From assembly GCA_026874595.1 (NCBI GenBank), contig CM049313.1, positions 49,587,659 through 49,651,658 of the forward strand: 64,000 bases of DNA, written 5' to 3'. Under the pieces are notes generated by a model. That model was not told the origin of the DNA. It saw only the letters and a list, made by a program, of their open reading frames with translations, and did no database searches. How positions within the stretch are numbered: position 1 is the stretch's first letter; the number at the start of each line of letters is the position of its first letter. Positions 10,896-22,813 of the stretch are shown here, in pieces. A program made the position numbers and the translations under genes. The DNA is from Sipunculus nudus (taxonomy: Eukaryota > Annelida > Sipuncula > Golfingiida > Sipunculidae).

Positions 10896-12138
10896 CATTG
10901 GTCCAACATATCCTTCAGTATTGGGTCATACAGAGGTTTTTACTGCTCCATCCCGCCCAGTTTCAAGTCCGACCATGAATGTTCAGTCAAACGAGTCAGT
11001 ATGCCGTCTGAGAACCCTTTCCGGGAGTGGGAAGAAGTGCATCGTTCCCTGGAATTTACTGAGAGGACTACCACTACCAAAGCAGGGGACGCTGGAGTCT
11101 CCAATAAAAACAAGAAGAAGCGTGCGGATAATGTGTGCACAATAGAAGGGTTGGATGAGAGTGATTCAGGTGGAGAGACTTGTTGTAGATCAATTGATTT
11201 AAATGTTAAACCGATTACTGTTATATCTCGACACAACACAATGTTGTTACAGGTGCCCTTTTTATTGTGTGACACGACCGTGGCTCGTGTTGTGGGGCTT
11301 TCTTGCCTGACCGCTTGATACATTCTCGGTTTAATCCGTACTGGTTGAACTCTTGTTGTCATGCTAGCTTGGGGCGGGCTCACGTGCACACCATGGTGTG
11401 TAGAGGCACGGCGATGTTCTTCTAGATGATTCCTGTAACGCGTGTTTACTGTGTTGTGTAAGATCTTTTAGGCGGTTCGAGAAGTGGTAAATACTCGGCT
11501 TGGGGTGAAGAGTATATAAAGGGGCTGTGTTTTAGAGTCGAGAGAGCAGCAGAGAAAATTTCTATCGGACGCAGAAGCGTGTGTCAGTTTCTGGGACCTT
11601 ATCCGAGGAGTGCGGCAATTATAGATTTTCTTTTGGACTTCAGTTTACTTTCTTGATTGTTACAAGAGCTTTACACTTGACTGTCATTCTCCGAAAGTAT
11701 ACATTTAAAGGACTTATCGTTGTGACGGTGGTTGTATCCAGGTACTGTGCACTTTGTGTATTTTACTGTGTGATTTTATTGATTTGTTGCTATACCACTG
11801 TTTTACTGTATAATTGTATTGATTTAGTGTATTGTAATGTAAGGGTTGTTTTAAGAATAAATTATGGTTATTTGTTAACAAAAAAACACTGACTTCTTTA
11901 TTCATTCCCCAAGACATTTCACGCTGCCTAGTGTTACAGAATCTGATTTTTTAAATTTCCATTACAAAATTTGTGTTCATCACGCATACGTGATCTGTTT
12001 ATATTAGGTTTCGTAACAATGTATCAACGTCCAAACACTGTAAAAGTCTATAGGCCAGCGGTGAACTATCAGGTAAGATACTGGTACACTGATCTTATTT
12101 TTTTCTCCTTTTTTGTGTCGCATTTTCAGTCCACTGTT
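10896..12138 (+). pseudogene. ORF remnant split by a solo LTR
   Basis: An open frame runs from about 10896 (after a TAA) to the LTR boundary at 11244. Skipping the LTR and one copy of its ATGT target duplication, the same frame resumes at 12019 and stays open to a TAA at 12139-12141. The left part is charged and Lys/Arg-rich (NKNKKKRADN) with an acidic stretch (GLDESDSGGE). The right part reads YQRPNTVKVYRPAVNYQ. I do not recognise the family. Its position just ahead of the LINE endonuclease suggests the end of that element's first ORF. A GTAAGA (12073) and a pyrimidine-rich TTTTCAG (12129) could act as splice sites, but the frame is open across them. Confidence 0.4.
11245..12018 (+). mobile_element. 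Solo LTR of an LTR retrotransposon, TSD ATGT
   Basis: The 774-bp segment starts TGTTACAGGTGCC and ends GGTTTCGTAACA. It is flanked by the 4-bp direct repeat ATGT (11241-11244 and 12019-12022). Inside are TATATAAA (11513-11520) as a Pol II TATA box and AATAAA (11856-11861) as a poly(A) signal. A second copy lies inverted at 57466-58270 with a different TSD (ATAA), which confirms both boundaries. No internal retroviral-type coding remains. The 4-bp TSD and TGTTAC...GTAACA ends suit a Ty3/gypsy-type element, but that assignment is inferred. Confidence 0.88.
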
Positions 12139-12149
12139 TAAATTAAAGT

Positions 12150-14856
12150 TATGCTGCTTTAAAGTGCGGGGTATCATGCCCACCGCCCTATATGTCAGTC
12201 AGTGATAGCAATATTCATGTATTAGGTGTGAGTGAACATTGGCGGTTTCCTGATTCATTATGCTTTTTAAGTACCATTCACTCGGATTTTGATTATTTTG
12301 GTGTTTATGACAGCACTCTTGACCCCCTGGATCCTTACAGAATAGGGAAGGGAGGTGCCTTTTTAACGGCACAGGTCATTAAGTAAGCAGGTGTAAACGG
12401 GTTCATATATCCAGGGTCGGATCCAGGACATAGGAACAGGAGGGGTCCTATAATTGGAGGACTAATGAAAAATCTAAAAAAAGATTCCCGGGTCAGGAAA
12501 AGGAGTTAGTCAAGCCCGCAAAAATTGGTCTGAAACCCTTGAAAAAAGGCTGCGTCGGCCAAAAAAAAAAAAAGGGGGGGGGGGGGGGGGTCCGGACCCC
12601 TTGAACGCTTCCCCTGGATCCCCTTTTGATATCTGATGACAGAATTCTAGGAATTCGAATAAGTATGGGAAGCAACACTGATTTGTTCAACTTGAATGTT
12701 TATTTACCTTCATCTAACTGTACAGTTGTCTATCAAATGGATTACCTTAACAGACTGTTTGATATGTATCATGAGTACTCCATATTAGAGCGTGTCATTA
12801 TTATGTGAGATTTCAATTGCGACATTACAAGGGAAGCCAGGACCTACACTAATCAACGAATAAATGCACCACTGGTAAAGTTTATGAAAGAGACAGGGCT
12901 GTAAAGAAAGCCTTGGGCCGCGTTACACCTTTGACCCTTATAAACACGAATGTAATCTTTCTTTTAGAGATCATGTTATGATTCCTGAAAATATGATGGA
13001 ATCACTTGTTAAATCAGAATTCGTTGATGACGACACGAATGTTTCTGATCATCTGCCAGTCATAATCGAGTTAAATTTGCACATAAACGCAAAATTGTCC
13101 GACCCTGAGGTCTGAAATCGTGCTTTGAGAAAAACATTAAACTGGAGTAAATTAAGTGCAAGTGATATAGAACTGAGGTATGCTACTCCCCTTGCAGAAG
13201 AACTTGTAAACTTAGAGAAACAAAAGTTGGTATTTTGCGGTATTAGTGATTTGACAACCCATTATGATATGATTGTAAATACCCTGAACAGAAAATCGAG
13301 AGCAGGAGTTTCTGTAAAGATGTTATGGCTGAAACCCAGGTGGAAAGAAGAAATGAAAGCTTGTCATGATAAGATGCGGTGTCGAAGGTCATGGTTACAC
13401 TCTGGTCGGCACAGAGGAGATGATACAAGGTACAAAAGATATAAATAATCAAAACGAATATTCTGTAGGTCTATGAGACAAATTCATTCCAAATGTGAAA
13501 GAGAATTGTTTGAGGCTGTTGATACCGATGCAAACGTAGACATACATAAACTTTAACGGTGAATGTAAAACGTCCCCGTCTGACATAGCCGAACCTTGGG
13601 GAATTCATTTCAAGAGCTGTACTCGTTAGGTGTTAGCGAGTCTTATGATTCGCATCACTGTCACCGCTTTGATAAGAGTATAGAGTTTTTCAAAAGAGAA
13701 TAGTTAAATCAATATAATAATGTATTAGATCCTGAAATAACACAGCAGGAGGTAACAGCCTCTGTGGTAAGGCTGGAGGCCATGACTCACTCACTGACTT
13801 ATGAACATATCAAGTATGGAAAGGCAGAGCTCTGGCTGCATTTGACAAAACTTTTTCTAATTTAATTTGGCAGTTAGAGTGGTTTCCTACTGATATGAAA
13901 AATGAATTTATAATAACTCTTCAAAGAATCCGCAGAAGCGTCATGACATTCCTGGCAACTTTAGAGGCAAATGATTTGTACCTGTGTGGTACAAATCATT
14001 TGAGAAAATTTTGTTCAATAGAATATCCAGGTTGAGTTTCTCCAAATGTACTAATATTTTTAATGACATGCAGTGTGCATCAGTCGCAGCTGTCTTCCTT
14101 GAAAGTATCCCAAATGTTGCAGGAGTGTATATTTTATAATTTAGAAAAAGGCATTCCGAAGTATTTGTCTGTATCCTCGGCACCAGGAGGGACTTGGATG
14201 TCGTGTGGCACAAAGGTTTACTATACAAATTATATACTATAGGTGTACAAGAAAAATTATGGAGAGTAATCAATGAAGCTTATTAAGACATGAAGAGTGC
14301 CGTCATGTTTAAAGGGTGTTTTAGTGAAGGGTTGGTGTAGAATGGTCTGTACGGCAAGGAGGGGTTTTGTCACCTTGGTTGTACAAACTCTTAATAGATC
14401 AACTTCTGGTGGACCTGAGGAACAGTGGTTATGGTGCTCAAGTAGGAAAAGTCTACGTTGGTTCTCCCGCACAAGCAGACAATATTGCCTTAATATCTCT
14501 GTCAGTTTCTGTCACCTTGAGTGCTTACTTAATTAATTGTGAGTGGCAATATTCTGATGCACTTACCAGGGAAGCCACTTCCACAAGCGGATTTTACCTG
14601 AGAAATGCATTTGGTCTACTTAGATGGCGCCGCCATCTATTTAGATAGGATTATGTCTATGGTATCTGAACTTGCATGATTTAGTTAGACTACAGTACAC
14701 TACTTTACTGACTTGAGTGGATGAGACAAACTATCATGTATCTATAAGTTATATGTCAGTTTTGTAAATCTTAATTTGATTGCACTTTTTGTATTTATAT
14801 ATGTATATTGAAATCTTCGCATAGACAAGGAAATAAAGTTAACCAACCAACCATCC
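12150..14856 (+). pseudogene. Dead LINE (non-LTR retrotransposon): endonuclease and reverse transcriptase
   Basis: An apurinic-type endonuclease domain is visible in pieces: VLGVSEHW near 12222, GKGG near 12345, SDDRILGIRI after the MITE at 12629, a GDFN-like block whose first codon is now TGA (about 12808), and SDHLP (13044-13058). The reverse transcriptase follows: a TYEHIKYG block near 13800, then RQGGVLSPW (about 14350). The catalytic YADD position reads QADN (14472-14483), so the enzyme would be inactive. Many frameshifts and stops interrupt the frame. The 3' end has AATAAAG followed by a short AACC-type tail (about 14850), as in CR1/L2-like elements. The clade is not resolved. Reverse transcription and integration were its ancestral roles. 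Confidence 0.85.
12412..12628. mobile_element. hAT-type MITE nested in the LINE
   Basis: The left end is CAGGGTCGGATCCAGG and the reverse complement of the right end is CAAAAGGGGATCCAGG, close to the well-known invertebrate hAT terminus CAGGGGCGGATCCAGG. Both flanks carry ATATC (12407-12411 and 12629-12633). A full 8-bp hAT duplication is not evident. It interrupts the LINE endonuclease region just before SDDRILG. Internally it contains A13 next to about G18 (12561-12590). Confidence 0.7.
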
Positions 14857-14869
14857 AACAATGCTGTTC

Positions 14870-15900
14870 CTTTTCCGATTATCCCTATTTTCGCTAAAAC
14901 GCCCGAGTGGTTTACTTTACAAATCCTGAGCAGGCGACATTGAGGTAATATATATTGGTACCGCGGTCCTCTGACATAATTTATTCGTAAAAGCAAGCAA
15001 CTTTAATAATATCTTGTACTTAATGGTACAACACAAGCCGATGTTGCTGCTCCAACCTCGGCATTTTTCTCCAAAAAAAACTTCATATTTTCCACCAAAT
15101 ATAAATCTGTTTGTGGCATATGGCATAGACAACTGCCGTGTCCAACGCGCAAAGACATTGCTAGTTGGCCACACTGCCACAGACGGTAGCTCATGAACTC
15201 CAGAGCAACAATAAATTCGGTATTGGTATCGTAATGATGGAACATAAGAGAAATATTTTATAAGCCCTAGCCAGTTAAATTAACTGAAAGGACAAAGTGT
15301 AATTTCATATTTCATGGACCCTACTTGGTACCACGACCTGTACCTGTATAGGGTGGTACAGACGTGAATTTGGGCAGTGACACAGGCCTAAACAAAATTT
15401 AACGATCCCCATTTTGCAGTAATCAGTGTCAAATTTGAATTGCCGGTAATAAAGACAAGAACAGCACCGGCAGATGTACCAGCGGCTTAGCACGTCTGAC
15501 AATCAACGATGTACCTTGCGCCGCAAGTAAATAGTAGACCAATGATTACTAATAGCCATTGATTACTCTGTTCGGTCTCGTCGAGCCGGGGGGGGGGGGG
15601 GGGGGGGCTGGCATATAAATTGAAATCTTGTTTTCCACTTGATACACAATAACGTCAGAAACAGGCTTTTTTGTGCTATGGATGGATATAAGGAACAACT
15701 ATAAGGTCACGGTTTTCATTAAAAAAAATGGAAATATTACGATTTTTTTGACGATTATTAGACCTTAAGACATACCAGGCTAGACCTTATAAACATAACT
15801 TAGCAGTTGTTTGTGGCTTTGTGGTAAGCCATAACTATTTCATAGGGTAACTTTGGATAGACATATATATTTTCTTTATTTTTTTTTCATATTCAAGTAG
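14870..15900 (+). repeat. Diverged direct duplication, copy 2
   Basis: Partner of 8745-9615. It has an extra block around 14965-15095 and a run of about 20 G at 15588-15607. It starts directly after the 3' tail of the LINE and ends next to the TRIM solo LTR, which is absent from copy 1. Confidence 0.8.
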
Positions 15901-15906
15901 TTGCTT

Positions 15907-16063
15907 TGTTACGGGATGACATAAAAGCGGACCGAACTGTCTCGCTAGTGAAGCTTCCTTTTCTAGCGAAGCGGTTGGTACGCTGGACGTGTGCGCCACC
16001 AATCTTGGATTCGAATCCCGGATCGGCCCAGGATTTTCCCCTGAACAATTTGTCTTCGTAACA
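15907..16063 (+). mobile_element. Solo LTR of the tRNA-module TRIM, TSD GCTT
   Basis: The 157-bp segment starts TGTTACGGGATGACATAAAA and ends TTCGTAACA. It is flanked by GCTT on both sides (15903-15906 and 16064-16067). It contains the A-box-like TAGCGAAGCGGT (15964-15975) and the B-box-like GATTCGAATCC (16008-16018), about 33 bp apart. It is closely similar to the LTRs at 63175 and 63452. The clean TSD shows that this unit inserts as an LTR, and it is not merely a degraded SINE head. Confidence 0.88.
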
Positions 16064-16129
16064 GCTTGCATTCATAAGAGAAAAAAAATGCCTTCTTATT
16101 CCCCCGTAAAGTAAGAAACCATATTTAGA

Positions 16130-16860
16130 GTATGTTAAATAGCCACGTATACATCAATTCATATAAACAATCAAATGTGTGTTAAACGTTTTATGAACTA
16201 TGGTTTATGTAATTGATTAAACGTATTAGAACTCATTTTTCTATTTCAATCATCCTACGTTTCACACATCTAATAAGCATGCATGATAATAAATGTTTCT
16301 GCTTAAAACATTATTAATTTACATCATCAGAGTCCGAATCCTAGTCTTGGATTTCTGGATACTACAACTGTCACAGTCCAACCGGAGTCTTTTAGCACAA
16401 ATAATCCACGTGAACAGTTCAAGTAAATCTTCCCGGTGAATAATCCAATAAAATTTTGAAGACAATCTGTTGTAATTCAGAGGAGAAGTTCAAGTTAAAT
16501 TCCAAAGGCAAACTGAAGACAATGTGTATAAAATCTGTATAAAGTCTGTATAAAGTCCGGAGAATATCTGTAACTATGCAATTATCGGAGTAGGTCCTAA
16601 GACTGACGAGAAAGTCGCACCATTTAGTGCTCGCTGGTATTTTCCTTCCTGTCGACTCTAAATACAGCCCGTATTTATAGCTTTTTCACCCGAAGTCCGG
16701 AAACTTCTATGCACGGAAAATTCCAAAGAACTGACTCGAAGCTTTTAGAACACAACGAACACCCTGTGTGTTTACACCCTGCGAGCAAGCCAGAGTTCAA
16801 CAAGTGCGGTTCCCACAGTAACGCACAGGGCTTGCGTCTGACACGATTCAGAATGTCAAG
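16130..16860 (-). mobile_element. Possible LTR, minus orientation
   Basis: Read on the minus strand, the segment has CTATAAATACGGGC (TATA-like, 16670-16683). The GGGTGAAAAA just upstream and the region downstream resemble the layout of the two solo LTRs at 11245 and 57466 (compare AGAGTTCAAC near 16795 with the same phrase near 58187). Its ends and a TSD could not be fixed. It may be a more diverged member of the same LTR family. Confidence 0.3.
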
Positions 16861-16919
16861 GACATGTTAAGCTATGTAGAATCCTGCGCTGATAAATAAA
16901 TACATGTTACAATACGACA

Positions 16920-17390
16920 CGTTTGCATACATTGCATGAGTGTTTCACAAATGTCATAAGAATTGAGTTCGTATATTCCTGTCGTGTGAATGTTATGCGA
17001 TGTTCACAGGACATTCGCACAATATTTGTGAAATACGACATATGCGCCCAGAATGTCAGATTCTCATTTTTATCTCCAAACATCCGATATTTAGTTGCAC
17101 AGGTCGCGAACCCCTCACAAAGTTGCCTTGCAGTTCTCGCACTGCCTGATTCGCGGAAACTGACTTGGGTAATAGTTTGAGACATGTTCGAGGTGGATTC
17201 GAGACACCAGCGACGCCTCTTTTAATATTTTGAGAGAATTTTGTCGTGGGATTTTTTTAACATGTTAAAAATTTCTGCGACAAGGGAGTGACACTTTTCG
17301 AATCACGCACGGAAATTTAGAACCGCCGCGAATGTTCCAAAACACTTTTGAAACCCTCTCGCGAATGACATTCGCAATAGTCGCAGCCCA
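16920..17390. repeat. TTCGCGAA/GACATTCGC motif-rich segment
   Basis: Short complementary motifs recur many times: GGACATTCGCAC, GATTCGCGG, CGCGAATGTTCC, TCGCGAATGACATTCGC and related forms. The style is the same as in the motif-rich elements at 8039 and 55656. Terminal inverted repeats were not resolved. Confidence 0.4.
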
Positions 17391-17672
17391 GTGAGAAAGA
17401 GGCTTTACTTGCTCAATCTAAGTGCCTACTTTTATAATAAAAGTCGTGTTCTTCCGGCTAATGTCTAGTCAGGGACTTCCTGGGTGCCATCTTTTGTGAT
17501 CCTTTGTGAAATATACAAGACTTTCCAGAAAAAAAATATTACCTATTTAATCCTTTAGTGTCATTTCCAGCATACATATTACCAGGTTTTTAAAGCATTT
17601 TGAAGGAGATCCATCCGACTTCATCCGGTATAGTTGCAAGGGCGTCAATATAAAGGGATGAGGGTGTATATA

Positions 17673-17724
17673 CCCCCCCCCCCACCACACACACTTTTTA
17701 TCAAAGGGGGGGGGGGGGGGGGGG
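17673..17724. repeat. C-run ... G-run pair
   Basis: About ten C followed by a CA-rich spacer and a run of about 18 G. It is a second inverted homopolymer pair like the one at 1654-1692. Confidence 0.85.
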
Positions 17725-18002
17725 AGCCAATGTGTTGATATTCAAATAACAATATTTATACATTAAAAATGAAATATATTAAAAAATATAATTATAGACT
17801 TTGCTCCAATTATGATTGAGATTGCTGTGAAATATTAACTACCATGTTTAGAATAAACCTATAATGTAATATATTATTTTTCCGAATCTTATACCTGATT
17901 GTAATATATTTGAAATGTGTCATACAGACTGTAAAAGATATATATTCCTCAAGAGAAAAAAAAAGAAAAAAAATTAAAGACAATACCCCCTAAAGCAAGG
18001 CT

Positions 18003-18060
18003 AGGCTAGATACCGCCTGCAATTTTCGTATTGCAATATATTGCGACGACAGGACATCGT
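18003..18060 (-). mobile_element. hAT-like terminal fragment
   Basis: TAGGCTAGATACCGCC followed by TTTCGTATTGCAATATATTGCGA matches the 62329 terminus (TAGGACTCGGTATCGCC then TTTCGTATTGCAATATGCTGCGA). Only this end is recognisable. Confidence 0.5.
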
Positions 18061-18454
18061 CTACGACGAGCTATAACTATCTGACACCTGTCTGACATCA
18101 AGCTATGGCAATGAGGGCTGTGTCCTCTCTTTCCAAAAATCCTGCAGCCCCTAAATATGGCGGGCTGTACCACAACACTCGGAACATCTCGCCTAATCTC
18201 GCGAGACACTTGATATTACATCCCGTCCCAAAACCCTTGTCTTCATGTTTTTTCGCGTTAATTATTTTAAGAATATTCTTTAGATTTGCCCTTTGGTCTG
18301 AAGTAGATATAAAAATATTCCGCCGATTTTGTGCTAAGTAGTCATATATCATGTAGAAAGTATTTTCTTTGCAACCCCATTGCGCTATTTATGCAGATGG
18401 ACCATGATTGGCGTGTTCCCAGCACTGCTGAACGGTATATTTCCTCCATTGTAC

Positions 18455-18765
18455 ACTTTCCATGTCTATGGCTGCGTTTGGTGTTTGTTAGACAACAGTG
18501 ACGTCACCATCACGTCACATTGATCGTTCGCCCTTCAACATCAATTGACTGATGTCGTCAGTTTGCCTGGCTTGTTTAATTATTATGAGTTCTCTGGCAA
18601 TGAAAAAGTCGTAAACGCTGTAACCTGTTTGGCCATATTTGGGAGTATTTGTCTCATACTAAATCGGCGGGATAGCTCCCGCAACCATAAGACCAGAAAG
18701 GTTTACACTGCTTCACTTGTATGAAAAACTATCCCAGAAAATAAAAAAGCGCATATGTATGTTAT
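18455..18765 (+). mobile_element. CRE-carrying MITE family, old copy
   Basis: It shares with the copies at 22641, 27961 and 52668 the order CTTTCCATG, a TGACGTCA block (GTGACGTCACCATCACGTCAC), TTTGTCTCATAC, GGCGGGATAGCTCC and TATCCCAGAAAA. The terminal repeats are lost. Confidence 0.5.
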
Positions 18766-18899
18766 GGTTATAGAACAGACGTTAATGGACGCCAAAAATG
18801 GATGTAGAAAACGTCTAGTACCATGCAGCCAATCACAGCGGCCAGCTCAGGGGGAAATCCATTCAGCCCGGGATGACGTCAACTTCCGCAACTAGTAAA

Positions 18900-21370
18900 T
18901 GTTTACATGACAAATGACGGTGTCGCAGCTGAAATAAACGTGCTTGAATTCGTGGTTAGTGCAGAGAAGTTTTATTTTTGGAAGTTTAATCTTGTGAATA
19001 AAGATGTTTGCAACAAAAAGGCGCGCGATCATGCTTGTGAAGCGGACCTTTCTTCGGAATTCGGACTCGTGAAAAAAGTTGTCTTGCCCACGTAGCGGGT
19101 ACGTGGCCATTTTTATGCTGGAAACAAGTGCCTGCGCATGGGCCGGCCCGGTTCGGCAAGGCGATGCTGTCATGGCAACGAGCTATGCGTGCTACATGAA
19201 CCAAATGTCAACAACACATGGAACATCCCTGCATACAGACATCTGTAACAGTTTCTAGTGGCACAACAGAGGGTCACAATTTGTACCGTGACGTGACCTT
19301 TTAATGTGGATGAAGTCGGTATTCATGCGGTTTTCTGCGGAAATTTCTTAGTGGAGCGAGGCGTTCTGCTGTGTGCCATGCCCACAGAGGGCATCATGGT
19401 TAAAATAATACTAAATATCCAATTATATTGTAAATACACTGTTTTGCATTATGAACTTTGTTAACTGTGATTCCACCATATATAACAACCTCTCTCCGTT
19501 AGCACTTACCACAGGACGAAGAAGACTGTGCGGTTCGACAGCTCGTGTGTTAACAAACAAGATAGTCTATCTAAAAGGCGTAACTCTTTCGCTTTACCTA
19601 CACACTATAACCAAGCATAGACAATGAGTCATTTTATCTCCAGAACAGCATGGCATCGCCATAATCCGTAGACAATTATTGGAAGTCACGTACATGCTCT
19701 TCATGGAGGCGGGATTAGGTTTAAACTAGGCTTATACATCGTTATATGCAAGACAAAAATAGAAAACAATTACCTATATTAATGGTTCATGAATCACTAG
19801 ATGTATTTCCTTAAAGTAAATCCCTTTTTTAAGAAAAGTTGGGTTTTTGTTATACGCCTGAAAAAGTCAAGGCTTTTTTAATAATGTGGACAAGCTAGTA
19901 TTCAGACATATTTTTTATGTTCGTGCAAGTTAAATTCACTTACCGTTCCGAAATGCTCATAATTTTAACGATAACCTTGGAATGGCCATTTTATTTTACA
20001 ATTTCTCTAGGATTTGCATCAGTGAGCAGTTAAAGTAGATCAGCAAAGCATATTATTTCCTGAACTCAAAAGGAAGAAAAGAAAATGAATCGTTTATTTT
20101 ACTGTTATGTTGGTTCAGGGGGAAAATGTTTGCCTAGTAAAGCGAATTAATCTTTTATCGACGTACTTTCGATCGTCAATTAGAACGGCTAGCTTTGGAT
20201 CGAAAACCCCGCCATTTTGGCTAGAGTACATTTCCTTTTGTGAGAGCCATTCTTTGAACAAGTAAATAATACCAATAAAGTTATGTAGAAATATTTTAAA
20301 AAATCACATGGCACAAATATAAAACATCAGATTAATCAGGTGACTAAGAATTAATTGATAAAATGGTGGCGGAAGGAGGAACAGGTTGTGACATCCAGGA
20401 TATTCCGCGTCTTCTTCTGTTTGGATGTAAAGCCATATTTGATGGTGATATAATATTACTTCTCAGCCATATCAAACATCGAAAGGTGAACGTCTTGATA
20501 CAGCCTGACAGTAGCGCTTGGTACCAGTCGGCCTATTTAGGTACAATACTCTTTTACGTGTTGCAATATGCTTAAATCGATACCCGCTACCAAGGAGATT
20601 ACAGACTAATCTCCTTGCCGATAAATATTGACGATACGCCTTTTTTTTCTTGTGCATAATTCTGATTAAATGCTCTGTGGATAACGTTTTTCCCAGACCC
20701 ATAATAAAAGACAGTTGTGTTGGCAATAAAAGACAGTTGTGTCGCTCACACGCACCGGCTTGTCATACAAACAAGCGTAGGTATTATTTTACAAATTGGG
20801 AAATTTTATAGTCTAACCTCCTGATTTCATGTACCTGCACATAAAACCTTTAAAAATATTTTCCAAAAATTCTTTCAAGTGAAATCCCTATACAACCCCA
20901 CAGAAGTTTGCATTAATATAAAAAAAAATCCCTTTTTCAGTTTTTCATAGATTTCTCAACTCCTTTATGTTGTCAGTATTAAGTAATGGTAGTTTCCATT
21001 GATATAACGGTATTTTAATAATTTTTATCGGTATATGTTGAAGTTATGCTTTTATTTGATGTGATTTTCCACGTAGTGAATCAGAATACACCGCCCTGCA
21101 ACTAGGAAAATAATGTATGCTGGTTTACATAAAAAGACCTGATATTACCTCATGTGTTAATGCTGAAATAAAAAAGACTGGTAACAAGCATCCCACACGT
21201 ACAGTTTTCTCATAAAAAGAATCAAGATTTTTCGTCAAAATCTTATAAAATCAAGCATTGTTTTGCAGCTTTATACAGTCATCTTATTATTCAAAATTAC
21301 ACTAGAACAGAAGCGTGAAATATTTTGTTTGAAATTACATCTGCATAGGATGATTATTAATGTCAATATA
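18900..21370. other. Nothing recognised
   Basis: Short frames only. No recognisable protein, TIR pair or tRNA-like boxes were found. Confidence 0.4.
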
Positions 21371-21372
21371 TG

Positions 21373-21379
<7 letters not shown>

Positions 21380-21438
<59 letters not shown>

Positions 21439-21461
21439 GATAATAATAATAATAATAATAA
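21380..21461. repeat. (AT)n followed by (TAA)n
   Basis: About 28 AT units are followed by TAATAATAA repeats, 3' of the pseudogene. Confidence 0.95.
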
Positions 21462-21509
21462 AATGCACTTTAATGATTACAAACCTAACCTAGGGATGAA
21501 TGCCACAGT

Positions 21510-22640
21510 TTAAGCATCATTTACATGTACATCTTGCACTAGCTTAAGGAGTAAACTTTCTCTTCTTGAATTTACATTATTAGCAGATTTCTTTGCATTT
21601 TCTTTGAGGACACCAGCAGAAGTAAGCCACCATGTTTGCATTCCGCCTCCCCTGGTAACGCTTTTCCATGGTATTAATGTCCTGGTGGAATCTCTCGCCT
21701 TGTTCCTCAATCATGGCACCAATATTTTAGGAAAATATTCCAGATAACTATGGAGGAAATGAACTTTTACCTTTGCAGCCAAGTCTGAGAAATCTGTTAA
21801 GCAGCTTCTTCATAAGGTCTTTGTAGTTTACAGCTTTTGTGTTCCCGAGGAAGCTGGAGTCGACATTTGTGAATGCAGTCCGTGTAGTCCTTTCATTTCT
21901 CATCATAGCTATCAGTAACTGCTGGTCATGCAATAGGCGCCTAACCTGAGGACCATCAAAGATCCCACCTTTTATTTTTTTCTAAAGTCAAAGCTTAAAA
22001 CTTGTCGCACAAGTATTTTGAGCATTTTCCATCCTTGTCCAAAACTTCCACATACTGCTTCATGAGACTAAGCTTGATATTGGAGTGGGGGTAATAAAAC
22101 GTTCTTTGGATCAACCAGTGGTCTGTTCTTGTCATTTCCCTCTCAAACTTTGAATTTCTGTCTTTCAGGTCACATGTTTCTTTTCCAGTGCTCGTCTTTT
22201 GCACGACTGTCCCAAAGGCACAGGAAGAATGGAATTTAGTGAAGCCACCCTGCAAGCTACGGAGCAATCCAATGACATTCAGATTTCCACATATTATCCA
22301 GTTATGTTCCTTGTATTTCATCTTCTTTAATACTATACTTTCATAACTTTCTTTTAACTGGACAGAATGACGGCTTTGGATTGAAGCGAAACAATTGCCA
22401 TTGTGCAACAAGACACATTTTAGGCTAGCTTTTGAGCTGTCAATGAACAGTCTCCAATCATCTTGATTATACTTGCAGCCCATGGCACCCAAACCCAAAA
22501 GGCCGTTAACTTCAACACAATACACAAAATCATTTTCCATATTGAAAAATAGAACAAGATACTTCTCTCGGCTCCTAAAAAAAGCAAACTTTGTTCCTCG
22601 AGTAATTTTGTTTTTTGCACTTAACCTTACATCGAGCAAT
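21510..22640 (-). pseudogene. C-terminal half of a multi-copy 'LHIKLGLMK / EEQGERFHQD' family pseudogene
   Basis: Reading on the minus strand from 22640, the frame continues the protein begun at 26992. LLDVRLSAKNK is followed by WRLFIDSSKASLKCVLLHNG (about 22450), ICGNLNVIGLL, SNIKLSLMKQYVEVLDKDG (about 22050), a DGPQVRRL block (about 21950), YKDLMKKLLNRF, and EEQGERFHQDI (about 21700). I know these blocks from a very abundant family of uncharacterised proteins predicted in cnidarians, arthropods and molluscs. No biochemical function is established to my knowledge, and the copy number suggests the family is transposon-borne. Frameshifts near 21960 and 21730 and tandem stops near 21580 make it non-functional. 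No introns are seen, consistent with a retrocopy or a mobile ORF. Confidence 0.8.
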
Positions 22641-22765
22641 TGACCTATCCACCACAGCCCAAATGCACCGCCCTTTTAAATTATTATTAAAATGAGTCCC
22701 CAAAACGTTCCTACACAGAAGGTCTTCCATGCCCATGGTAGCACGAGCTGCTTACAAAATAATAA

Positions 22766-22813
22766 TGACGTCACAAAGGTCGATGACGCATGACGTCGTA
22801 TTCGCTGACGTCA
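22766..22813. promoter_or_regulatory. Cluster of CRE-type TGACGTCA palindromes
   Basis: TGACGTCA at 22766-22773, TGACGTCG at 22791-22798 and TGACGTCA at 22806-22813. The same three sites are conserved in the inverted copy (28371-28378, 28386-28393 with one base changed, 28411-28418). CREB/ATF-type factors bind this palindrome in animals. Activity here is not shown. Confidence 0.6.

Noticed and set aside
12073-12129. 57-bp intron (GTAAGA...TTTTCAG)
   Set aside because: The reading frame is open across it and there is no independent sign of splicing. It is mentioned only as a possibility in the feature.
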